Part shown: positions 48,485-58,870 of the stretch, in pieces
Layout of the letters: each line of letters opens with the position of its first letter
Position numbering within the stretch: the stretch's first letter is position 1
NCBI GenBank assembly: GCA_013400975.1
Contig: WBMZ01003335.1
Location: 62,001-126,000, forward strand
Source of the DNA: Atrichornis clamosus
Lineage: Eukaryota; Chordata; Aves; Passeriformes; Menuridae
Length of the DNA: 64,000 bases
Direction of reading: 5' to 3'
Program-made: the position numbers and the translations under genes
The notes under the pieces: generated by a model
Databases searched by the model: none
Told to the model about the DNA's origin: nothing
What the model saw: the letters and a program-made list of their open reading frames with translations, nothing else

Positions 48485-51400
48485 GTGTGTTTCAAATTAC
48501 AGCATTTTTACAGAGAGATTCTACTCTGATTAGAAATTAAACTTTCTTATCTATTTTAAAATAGCTTTTTTATTGCTACTTCAAAATACAGGAATTTGAT
48601 TTTACACATCACACTTCTTGTTCTGCAGTTTTTTTCTTTTCAGCATGTATATATAAAATAAATAATTTTTTCCAACTTCATTTTCCTTAAGCAGAAAAGC
48701 AACTATCCCTGTCTTCCCCCTTTGTACAGTGTGTTATTTGGAATAAAATGACAGGTGTGTGTAAACAGAAGACAAGTCATCTACCTTTAAAGTACATAAA
48801 CCACCTGTCTTATGTGACCAAAGTAATATCCTGAATTATTCTTTTCCAGTTCTATGGATTATTTTTCTAAATTGAAATGCTCTTATAATCTATGTAAATT
48901 CCTATTAGAATAACCATAAAATATTTCTTTAAGGCAGAATTGCATAATAATCTGATTACATAACTTAGTTGCACCCTGTAACCACTAAATTCGTGCATTT
49001 ACTTCTAAATATAAAAGACAAAGAGTTGTAAAAATGGCATTCAAAATTTTTTTATGTTTATTAATGTTTGCTGCTGCAAATCTGATATCCCTAATCTATG
49101 TTAGAAGGAAACACTGGAAACAAGTTTTTCATATGTTTTTCATAAAAACAGATCAATAGGACACTGCATAGCTGCAGTGTTTGAAAATTGAAATACCATG
49201 AATATTAAGGTGAGTTTTCCAAGCAAAAATGAGAGCTGTCCTGCATGTTAACTTTGTCTGGATCAGCCAAGGCCTCTTTCAGCCCGTTCTGTGGGAACAA
49301 TTCTGTGCTGAACTTTCACATTTTGTTCATTTCTGTTTCCAGCCACGTTCTCCCTGCGTGTGCGGTTTTGCCCGCTTTGAGCTGTGCCCGGTGTTGCAGC
49401 TGCACTTGTCTCAGGCGGACGAGGTGCCCGACTTGCCCGGGTTCAGCTGGGTTCCAGTGGGAGAGCCCTTAGGCTGCCCTGGTTTTGTTAGTGGAACAGA
49501 AGGATCCTGCTTTGACTGCTACTCATCTCTGTTTTGGAGAGCTAACACAATGCTCTACACGTAGCTCTAAGCTGACAGAAATAGGCTTATGAGCTGCCCA
49601 GATATTGTGCTGACTCTCAGGATAGAACATTTTTTTTACTGAGAAAATCGGTTTAGGGTCTGATCCAGTATTTGTTCCACTCTGTGTTATTGGCCCAAAG
49701 CCTCTATTTAGTAGAACTTCCCTTCTTTGTTCAACCAAACTATTTATATAGATGGATCTAAAGGTCTCAGGGGAAATCAGAATCTGAATCTAATGAAGAA
49801 TTTTGGATGTTGCCTCTTTGAAGAGGAGGGGGAAAGCACCTCTTGATGGAGCAAATAGCTGTTTTCAAACACTTTGAAGCTTTCTTAATCCACACCGCGC
49901 TACTCATTAATTTCACTAATACTGGATAAATGTATTAAAATAAAACCTATGGTTCAAAAGTGTAATTAGAACAGAGTAGTGAGCTAGCCTTATTCAATCT
50001 GGATTTTGATAGATTTAAATAAAAAGGAAAGAGCAAAATTAGAGTAAAATTGACTTAAGCTGTATTTATTGATATGCAGTTAAACAGAAATCCTTACAAC
50101 AGAAAAGGCAGAGACAGAAGTAATTGGTATCAAGTTTAAACTAATGTTGAAAGACCCCAGGTGAGGCCATGGCCCTTTATACTAGATATGGCAAAGCAAC
50201 AGCCAGCTGGGCAAGTGAAGCATTAATAACCAAACCAAAGGTCATACTTGCATTGTCACAAAACCTGATGTTTGTGCTTGTCAGAGTGCTGAGCTCGGGC
50301 CTCAGTGTCCTCTCTCTATACCTCAGGAGCATTCTCCTCCTCACTGAACTGCTCCAAGATTCATCCTGGTTTTCTCCTGGAGAAGATTCTTAGATTCCAG
50401 ACTTTCTAGTCTTGTATGTTTTCTTCCAAAAATTTCTTTTGAAATCTGGATGGATTTGAAAGGATGGTTTATTCTCAGAGAATGCTGTACCACAGAAAGA
50501 AATCCTGTTTCAAAGGAATAATGTGAACTGTGCTGTGTGATTTCATTCTGCTTTCTTTTGTAGCAAGTGTACACGCCATTTTCTTGCTATGGCTTCTCCT
50601 GCTCCATTTCGTTTCCTCTCAAAATCATTTGAGTGCAGTGAGACTGGAAGACCTCTCCATACTATTAGCTGGTTTTCTCAGATGGGATAGCTACTATTAC
50701 CCAGCCTGTGTTGTAGAAAGTAGCAGGAGGAAACTTGGATTTGCTTTTTTTTCTTTTAAATGAGGTTTGAAGACCAACTGAGGAGACCTTCCAAACCAGC
50801 ATACCAGTTGGAAATTGCTAATTCCTTAAGTAGAGAAACACCCTTCCAGAGATGCCATTTTAAATTATGGGTTTTCCCTTATGTCATGATGGCTCTTTAG
50901 GAAATGTTCTAATCTCAGAGTAAGAATAAGAAACCTTTACTTTACCTGTTAGTGAGTACTTTGGGACTCCACAAAATGTAAGTACTGACATTACGAAAAG
51001 TAATAGTTGTATTGGAGCTACAAATACAGAAAGCAGAAATAATGACCTTTTCTTACACTGTAAACCTTCTGCATCTGTTATCCTCTTAGTATTCCTAAGT
51101 GCATTATATCCTGGTAAATCTCCCATGTGCAGGCAGCCAGATGTCATATACACTGCCAGCATCCTTCAGTAAGTCTTCCCAGAGGCCTTAAATGAAGTCA
51201 AAATAACACATGGGCTTTAGTTTCTCTCTCTCTACAGGGAAATTTGCCTTTTAAGCAAGGTATTTGGGAGAGGAATACTCTGAAATACAGAGACCTTGTG
51301 TTGCAATAAGGCAGTAGTGTTTTCTAATGAAAGTATCCCACATATTAGGAATTTTCCTGTATGAAATGCCACAGACATGCAGCTGCATTAATTGATCCTG

Positions 51401-53393
51401 TTATCTGAGCTAGCTTATCTTCCCAACGTGCTAAACAGATAGGCCTCTCTATCTTCATCCAAGTGATATATATTCAAATTGGGTACAGTTTTGTCTGTAA
51501 AAGGAGGATTAGTTTGGCAATTCTGTGACAGCTTTGGTCTAAAGCAGCTAGCTGATGAAACCCTTCCTTTTTGTGGGCCTCTTAATTCACATCTCAGATT
51601 CCACATCTGCATAAGTCAGGCTTTTGGGAAGATGCTGCTTCACACCTTCACTTGTTTGTGGAACACATTGCCACTGCAACTTGGGGGTACTCAGTGCAAC
51701 CTACATGTATCTCAACCTGGTGTTGGGATATCATCTTTTCAAACTGTGGGGCAAAGTGCCCCTCAGGGGAAGCACAGAAAAGTGCTGTTTTGCCTTGTGG
51801 TCTCAGTGGAACAGTTCCGTCTGGGTAGGTGCTAATGAAACCAGCTCCTGAGCTAAGCTGAATTACAGACACCTGTGTCTGCAGCTGTGCCCAAAATCTA
51901 GCCCGGGATCAGCACTTCGAGCACCATCTCACCAGCCGGCAGTAGGATGCTAATCTCCTTGGCTTTAAACCAGAGTTCCTCTGCTGCCTTTAGTGCAGTA
52001 GCCATTGTGTCACCATCTTTCCCATATATGCAGGTGCTCTGCAAAGGACCTATCGGAGTGCTGCTCTAGTCCCAGCAGTTGGTGAGAGGAAAACCTGAAG
52101 AGGGACACTGCAAATTCATTAGAATTCAGGTTACTAAAACAAGGTTTCTGTAGATACCAACCACCTAAAGCTAAAATCATTAATCTGTTTCCAACTACGC
52201 TCTTCCCACCTCATCGCTAGGATTCACTGAGCAGCCACCTACTCTTGCAGATTATCTGTCTGTCTGATCTCCAGACCAGGGATCATCAGAGCTCACAAGC
52301 CACCTGCAGCATTCTGGGCATGCCAGGGCCGCCCTCTCCGAGTAACTGGGGCCACAGATCCTGACTGAAACACAGGAGATTCAAAAGAGTGCTAGAGGAG
52401 TGACCGGAACTGGCATTACACAAAGAACAAACACCTGCTCAAGAGCAACTTAAAGCTGAAGATATCATCATTTTAAACCCGAGATTAAATGAGCAGAACC
52501 ATTTTCTCCCCTGGTGACAGGCACCGTGTTTCTTATTCTGACCTACTGAGTTAGCAGACTGCAGACCACCACCCTCCAAATACTACTTTTTTGTCCATAA
52601 GATTTTTAGGAGCCTTTTTTTCTTTCCAGAGAAAATAATATGTTATGACTACATGACCTTATCTGTTATAAGCATTTTGTTACAACAGTATTACCTAAGC
52701 AGTAATAATTACTAGCTTCGGCAGTGTAGAACCAGTCAAAATTATAGTTTGCATTCAATCTGATAAAAATCTCAGTCCTTTCCCACTCTCCTTCTAAATC
52801 TAAAGGGCAAGTTTTAGTTAAATGTAACACCTTTCCATTTTTAAATCTTCCTGCTTCTCCCCCAGTCTCCCCACCAGGCTGCATTGTTGACTGTCTATAA
52901 TGACAGGATGATCTGTCCAACTTTAAAATTGAATGACCATAACGAGGGACCATTAGAGTCTTGAGACTAATGACTGTATGAGAAACTTTGATCAGCCCCA
53001 CAAGCTACAAATGTAGCACAGGTTCAGAATTACTTTTCCTTATAATACTTCATACGAGGCACTGCGCTCTAATTCTTACCTAACACTCTCTTAAAAAGGC
53101 AAGAAATTTCTGTAACGTCTTTTGTACCATAACTTCTCTGTGTGTGTCACATTTATCTTTCTTTCACATCGACTTTACCTGCCTTCCTTTACCTGTTTAA
53201 ATTTACAGGCTTTTGGATAAAGGAATAAACTATCCCAAGTTAAAGTGCAGAGCACATGCAGATGTTGGAGTGATCCTACTGCAGACAGGTTTCTTCAGAC
53301 TGTGCTGCAGGGCTGGACCAAACAGTTGGATTCAAACTCTTTTAATAGTTTGTAATAATAGTGAACTCAGTTCTGGTGTCTAATATTTTCTAG
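48485..53393 (+). other. RIC3: RIC3 intron 4
   Basis: About 4.9 kb, AT-rich, with a CT-rich run near 51226-51236 but no recognised mobile element or exon. It ends in a tandem acceptor, CTAGCAG (see exon 5). Confidence 0.8.
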
Positions 53394-53542
53394 CAGGACT
53401 CAGAATGTCACAACAGACCAGGAAAAAATGTTACTTCAACAACTCCGGGAAATTACTAGAGTTATGAAAGAAGGAAAATTCATAGATGACATCTCTCCTG
53501 AGAAGGAAGCTGAAGAAGCTCCTTACATGGAGGATTGGGAAG
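53394..53542 (+). CDS. RIC3: RIC3 coding exon 5, NAGNAG acceptor
   Basis: It encodes SRTQNVTTDQEKMLLQQLRE, ITRVMKEGKFIDDISPEKEA and EEAPYMEDWE. The acceptor reads TTTTCTAG|CAG|GACTCAG. Using the first AG (exon from 53394) gives Ser-Arg, matching the ESR order I recall in human RIC3. Using the second (53397) removes that one Ser without changing frame. The region contains the rest of the coiled coil and the conserved MKEGKFID motif. The donor is GAAG|GTAAGTG. The exon leaves one base, completed as Gly in exon 6. Confidence 0.94.
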
Positions 53543-54635
53543 GTAAGTGGGAGCCTTTCTTACCATTACCCTTATGAGAAAAAATGAAAAAGGATTACTT
53601 TCAGTCCCAGATCCTTTCAAAGCTTTAGTTATCTTTATCCTTCCTTTCTAGAAGTGAGTATTCAAAACTTTGCAAGAGGTTGTTTGGGGTTTTTTTTTCC
53701 CAACCCTAATAGAAAAAAGTAGATTTTTGAGGTATCCAGCATTTCTCTTAGTGTAAACACTGCACTATCTCCTGCCAAAAATGGCACATGAATATTCACA
53801 TATGCTCCATCTGCTGCTGGGGCTTGGCTGCTCCTGGTTTATCTCTTTCCCTTTCTTTGCTGGTCTGAGTTTCATGATAATCATAAAACCCTTGGAAACA
53901 AGAATCAGTATGTTTTAGATAACTTACAGTTTTTACTTTTGATTAGACATTCTTGTTTGCTCCAATGTTCTAAAAGTCAACTCCAGGAAGTCTGTCTTTT
54001 AAAAATTGCTTATTTTAATATCCTTCCCATTCCTTGGTGTTTACCTGTTACATAAATGTGTTTTCAAGATATCTTAGTTGAGCTGTTCACTATCATAATT
54101 TTAAATGCAGACTTAATTTCTTGCCTTTTAAAAAGCTTTCAAAAATGATCCAAAACATAAAGCATAAACAGTGGCCTTGAGCTCTGTTCATAAAGTCAAG
54201 TTCATGGTGTTGTTTCTAAAATGAAATGCACAAAATCATTGACATATCTGGTTTTTCAACTTTCTAAGTAGTGCTGTTTATAGCAAGTGTTCAAAACATG
54301 CATCAGTCAATCTGTAGACAGAAAAAAAATAAAGGATCTATTTAAAGATCTGAGACACACAATTTTTACCTGTTAGCCCCCACAGCTTTCAGCAAAGCTC
54401 AGCTATTCAATCCTGAAAGTCAGGGTTGATATCCTGGCTCCCTAAAAGTAAGTGGAATTTTTTCATCGTCTCCCAAGAAGACATGCTTTGCCCATTCTTG
54501 CCATGGATTCAATACTGGGAGGTACGCATGGCATTAAATAGTTGACACTTACATTGGCAGTGCGTCCATCTCTGAAGCCAGTATTGCTTTTAAATGCTGC
54601 TAACACTTCAAGCTACGTATCCCTTTATTCCTAAG
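53543..54635 (+). other. RIC3: RIC3 intron 5
   Basis: About 1.1 kb between GTAAGTGG and TTTATTCCTAAG. No other feature was recognised. Confidence 0.85.
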
Positions 54636-55123
54636 GTTATCCAGAAGAGACCTATCCTGTCTATGATAATTCCGATTGCTTCAAGCGCAAACAGGACACA
54701 ATCCTTGTAGATTACCCTGACCTGAGCCAGCCCTCTCCAGAAGAGCTAGCGGAAAGAATGGAGGGCATGGAAGACGAGGAATATCTTTGTGATGAAACCC
54801 TGCTGACTGATCTCACCATGGGAATGGGCAGCCATGACTTCATGCAGAAAAAGGACGAGGTAACTCTCATTAGTGAAGAGAAGAGTGACCTTCCTCCCAG
54901 CCAGAGCACTGGGGAGTGCTGCTGTTGCTGTGATGATGATCCTGCTGTCATAGCAGAGAACGCTGGATTCCACTCTGAGAGCTGCAGTGAAGCAGAAGAG
55001 ACAAGCCAAGAGGACCTGTCTGTGGAGTCAGAAAATGAAAATGCAGCTCTGGAAAAGCAAAAAGCCGTCGAATCAGATGAAACAGGCACGCTGAGAAAGC
55101 GCAACACAAAAGCAGTTGATTGA
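54636..55123 (+). CDS. RIC3: RIC3 coding exon 6 with stop codon
   Basis: It encodes GYPEETYPVYDNSDCFKRKQ, then DTILVDYPDLSQPSPEELAE and the acidic C-terminal tail, stopping at TGA 55121-55123. The PEETYPVYD and TILVDYPD blocks and the closing LRKRN are RIC3 family signatures. The tail has five consecutive Cys (codons 54917-54931) followed by Asp-Asp-Asp and PAVIAENAGF. The mammalian protein has a less pure Cys cluster at this site as I recall it. The C-terminal part is the least conserved and is cytosolic in current topology models. Confidence 0.95.
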
Positions 55124-56284
55124 CAGGGACAGTAGTGGATGTTATCTAGATGGTAAAGTTAGGGTCTTAAACTCTCATTTGTGTGGGTTGTGTTCCCAGT
55201 GAAGACTTCTCTGTGCTCATTTCCTTGTACCAATTTCATGCTCGTGGTACCAATCAGTCACATCATCTGCCTGACCTGGAAGCCAATGCCCTCTTTCATG
55301 CACTCATCATGGGTTACCATGATGTTGTCAACAGTGCTTTGTCCTTCGTTATTGAAACCTGGTGTCTTGGAGCAGGTATTTGTGACTCCTTCCTTTCTAA
55401 TTCTAAAGGAACAGTTCTTGGTTTTGGCCTTTGTCATCCTAAAGTTAATCACATCTCTCTTCTGACTTTTTCAAAAACATCTGTGTGCTACCAGTTAGGA
55501 AAACTAATCAAATCCATATATATGGGTTTACTGGGATGCTGGAGGAGAAAGTCTGCCTTCTTTCTCTTACCTGAATGTTAAATGATCAGCTGAACAGCTC
55601 GTAGTCACATGTGACTCTCTCAACTTTGTGTCTTTGCTGCTGTGCGCTCAAGAAACTGCTGTCACTACAATCCACAAAGCTCGTACGCTACCCCAACCCA
55701 CAGCCCCTTTCCCAGTTATTCTGTGTTGCTGGAATGGTAGCCTAGTCCATGTTGTGTTACTTGTGTGAGCAAGACTGAAGCGCTGTGAATTGTTCTTTAA
55801 CTTTGCCATAGCTGTGGTGAAATTCCCAGATTGCAGGAAGTGGACCACAATGTGTGAGAGCACTAAAAATATCCCTAGAGGTTAAAAACAAAAAAGCAGT
55901 GTTAAAGTTTGTCTGTAAATGTAGGGAACAGCATGAGGGTGCCCTTCAGACTGAACCCACCCCTTTCCTTCTTCCTGGAAACCTGTAGGGTTTTTACCCT
56001 CTTGGAATGTTGTTGCCACCATCTCGTTGAGGGAACCCCAGGTGTGGGATGAGGAAGACACTGGAGCCAAGGGCTCCTGAGGGGAGGTGGCAAGTGGTCA
56101 TTGTGCCCAAGGCACAGCCTTTCTTGCAAGCAGCATGGCAGGTGGGAGTGGGCCCCAGGAAAGGGCCCTCAGCCCCCATGACCCCCCTCCTTCTCCCATA
56201 TCCAGGCATTTTTCAGATCCCAGGCCTGCCACACCATAACCCAGCATATTGGGCCACACTCCATGGCCCCAGCCACAGCTGACA
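55124..56284 (+). other. RIC3: RIC3 3' flank, probable 3' UTR
   Basis: No conserved coding sequence follows the stop. Open frames at 55181-55581 lack known domains. I see no canonical AATAAA on the plus strand until about 57693, so either the 3' UTR is long or it ends with a variant signal. The true end needs transcript data. Confidence 0.4.
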
Positions 56285-56425
56285 TTACAAGGGCTCATTT
56301 GTGATGTCACTAGGCCCCTGAGTGCTCCAGCACCACAACAGCGCGGGCCCTGCAGCTGGCCCCATGCCCACCCAGCTCCGAGGCCCTTGATGAATGTCTG
56401 GAAGGAAAAGAAGCTGTAACAGCAA

Positions 56426-56930
56426 GGTGGATGGCAGCCCACCTTTGTGCGGGACAGCAGCTGGGCCCCTTCCAGTGATGGCCGAAGAGGAAGGCATGTG
56501 CCAGGAGGAGGCAGTGGAGACAGGGGAAGAGGAGGAACAAAACCACCCCTCTGCCATGAGAGCCATCGCCCTCGGCTCGCTGGTCAAGGCCATGCAGAGC
56601 TTGGCTCTCAGCCCTCCAGGGATGCAGCCCAGGGACATCGGCCTGCCAGGGAACAGTGAGCTGGGTGGCCGCCCACCGCTGCGTGGGACAGCACAGAGAC
56701 GCTTCCGGCAGCGGCCAAAGCAGGACACACCTGCCCTGAACCTGAAAAGTGGCTCTCAACGGTGCAGGAGGAGGAGAAGAAGGAGGAGGAGGAGAAGGAG
56801 GAGGAGGAGAGGGAGCATCAGCCTTTGCACCATGAGAGCCATTGCCAACATTCACGCGACGACATCCAGAGCACAGCTCTGGGCACGCTGGCGGCCCAAA
56901 CTCCACACCTTCCGGACTGAAAAATAAGCA
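56426..56930. repeat. Imperfect two-copy tandem repeat with GGA expansion
   Basis: Two diverged copies of a roughly 235-275 bp GC-rich unit lie in direct order. Matching anchors are GCCCACC...GGGACAGCA (56438-56460 and 56671-56694), TTCC...GGCC(G/A)AAG, and CATGAGAGCCAT (56555 and 56831). The second copy is longer because of a GGA/GAA purine run (56766-56815). An open frame of 177 codons (56394-56927, plus) spans both copies, but its Arg-rich middle is just the purine run, and I recognise no protein family. Confidence 0.7.
56766..56815 (+). repeat. (GGA/GAA)n polypurine tract
   Basis: About 50 bases of nearly pure purine built from GGA and GAA units, inside the second copy of the larger tandem repeat. 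Such tracts can form triplex or G-tetrad structures and are prone to slippage. Confidence 0.9.
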
Positions 56931-57901
56931 ACAAGACAAGGATAAAAATGCCGTTGTCCTCTCTTATTTGGCACTTTGGCGACAGCATCTGTGCTCCTGT
57001 GACCCCTTAACAGGAGGTGTCTTTTTGGAAACTTTCTGTTTCCATGCCCACATCCTGCATTGCTGGTGCCACCTTACATCCCAGGGGTTTTTAGGCTATA
57101 ACATCAACAGTTTGAGATTAGCTGGTTTTTTAAATAGAGTAAAATTATCATAATGAAGGCATAGAACCCTAGGAATTTCTTCTTTCCAAATGTGCCAGGT
57201 AATTCTATGAAGTCCCAGCCTCCATACGGGGCCGTCCTGATGGCTCACCTGTTCCATCTCCAGGCATCAACAATTATTTTGTTGATTTCCATGCATGATA
57301 TGAGCCCTTTCTTCCCATCCCCTACCCCTACCCCTACCCTTCCTGGAGGGATGCCAGTTCCTCTGCTCTGAGCCACAGGAAAAGGATATGAGTTGACTTG
57401 GCTTCCACCAGGCTGCTGCGCTGAGGCAACAGGAGCTGGGGTCCCTGGGGTCTGGAGGTGGGGTTTATTCAGTCTGAAGACAACAACATTCCCTGATGGA
57501 TGAGTGAAGGTGAAATCAACCTTGCATAAAGAATAGTGGCTGATCCAGCCAAGAATGTAGACAGCTGTTCCTTTGGAGAAACAGGGTGGCAGTTCAGCAG
57601 GAAAAAGTGCTGGCCTTCACATGAAGGTCCCTTCTAGCTGCTTCATAAGAAGTTCTTTTCAATGTTGGAAAATACATTTGAAAAACCAAAAAAATAAAGC
57701 AAGAAAATAACAGGAGAAATACTTGCTTGCTCTCTTATTTGGGATTTTGACAACTGCCTGTGGACTCCTCTGTCCCCTCTTGGTCTCCCCAGCCCAGGAA
57801 AGACACTGATGTGTGGGGTATGGACCCAGCCAGGGCCTTGGAGATGGTGAGTTGGGGCTCACAGCACACCAGGGCAGGCTGAGGAACTGCCTCTGGTCAG
57901 G
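56931..57901. other. Non-coding flank, no gene recognised
   Basis: Contains a short (CCCCTA)n run at 57319-57339 and an AATAAA at about 57693-57698 on the plus strand, a possible distal RIC3 poly(A) signal. No exon or RNA gene was recognised. Confidence 0.4.
57319..57339 (-). repeat. (CCCCTA)3 tract, telomere-like G4 motif on minus
   Basis: Three CCCCTA units and a final CCC. The minus strand therefore has four G-runs separated by TA, a compact quadruplex motif resembling but not identical to telomeric TTAGGG. Confidence 0.8.
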
Positions 57902-58022
57902 AGGGTGGGGAGGCACTGGAGCAAGTGGCCCAGAGAAGGTGTGGATGCCCCATCCCTGCAAACACTCAAGGTCAGGTTGGCTGGGGCTTTGACCTGTCTG
58001 GTCTAGTGGAAGATACCTGCCA
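57902..58022 (+). mobile_element. CR1 LINE fragment, sense
   Basis: Contains GGGTGGGGAGGCACTGGAGC, GCCCAGAGAAGGTGTGGATG, CCCCATCCCTGCAAACACTC, GGGGCTTTGACC and GGTCTAGTGGAAGATACCTG, matching the CR1 3' region in sense orientation. The terminal ATTCTRTG tail is missing. It is the same subregion as the copy at the RIC3 promoter, in opposite orientation. Confidence 0.85.
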
Positions 58023-58088
58023 GCCTCACCCCTGTGTTCAGCCAAGCCCTTAAATCATTCCCCAGTGTTCTCCAGGAAAAGGTAGGAG

Positions 58089-58870
58089 ATGTGTTGGTCA
58101 CCTTGGAGCCCTGCTATGGATACGGGCGCAGCCCAGCATGAGACTGACACCCTTTCCCTGGATTGTCACAGGCTGGAGAGTGCTCACTGGGCATCCCACC
58201 AGGGGCCTCTGGGACACTGCTTTTGTGAACCGGCTGGATTCCCCTGGTCTGCACCAGCTCCAAGGCGGAATGCTGGGTGCCAGCCAAGGTGGGGTTCTGG
58301 CCTGGGGCCACCCGCACAGAACTGCTCCCATCCGGCCCCTGGCGCTGGGATGGGGTGGGGGGTGCCCACGGGAATGCTACCCACCATAGCTGGGACATCC
58401 CACGGGACGGGCCTGTGCCACACCCAGAGTCACCACGCAGCCCCGTTTCATGCCAGCCCCACCAACCCAGCCCTCAGAGCCCATCTGGATCCCCGGGTTA
58501 CGGGTCTGGCCTCACCACCATTGTTCCAACATGCCAGCCGTAGTCATTCCAAACGTACCAACAATCCATGTAACCCGTGAATCCATCAGGTGGACATCGC
58601 CGCAGGAGAGTGCATTTGTGTTGATCAGGAGCTCCTCGTGATGGCCAGTGTTCTGCCGAGCTGCCACTCCAGGTGGGAGCTGCTCCACCCTCTGGGCACG
58701 GCATTTTTGCATACTCCGAGTAACTGTGCTGTACCAGAGTTTTTCTCCCAGTTTTGCAAAACCCTTTTCAATGCTGGGTCTATTTCCCATTGTTTCAAGC
58801 ACTAGAGGGACTTGAACCCCCTTTTTATACGAAAAAACAGGACATGAACTCCCCTTTTACATCTGCCTTA
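58089..58870 (-). other. GC-rich block with possible coding relic, unidentified
   Basis: This block is richer in GC than its surroundings. On the minus strand two overlapping frames look less random than most. 58802-58512 starts MLETMGNRPSIEKGFAKLGE. 58704-58498 contains CPPDGFTGYMDCWYVWNDYG, unusual in its Cys, Trp, Tyr and Asp content. They are in different frames, so any parent gene is broken here. A TATAAAAAG lies at 58829-58821 on the minus strand, next to a short imperfect direct repeat (58807-58830 and 58839-58862). It may be an old retroelement or retrovirus fragment, or chance. I cannot name a family. Confidence 0.25.

Larger units (their letters stand above)
38171..55123 (+). other. 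RIC3: RIC3 gene, coding span of six exons
   Basis: RIC3 is an ER-resident chaperone that promotes folding and assembly of nicotinic acetylcholine receptors, notably alpha7, and of 5-HT3 receptors. The exons are 38171-38300, 44287-44510, 46187-46265, 48391-48484, 53394-53542 and 54636-55123. All introns are GT-AG and the exons join in phase to give 387 residues, close to the 369 I recall for human RIC3. Domains in order are a hydrophobic segment (about 9-24), a Gly-rich linker (about 82-95), a transmembrane segment (about 98-117), a coiled coil (from about 146), a conserved MKEGKFIDD...EEAPYMEDWEGYPEETYP region, and an acidic tail ending near LRKRN. Introns are about 6.0, 1.7, 2.1, 4.9 and 1.1 kb. 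Nothing suggests a pseudogene. Confidence 0.96.

Noticed and set aside
55181..55581. Overlapping open frames after the RIC3 stop
   Set aside because: No domain and no splice continuity. They most likely lie in the 3' UTR.
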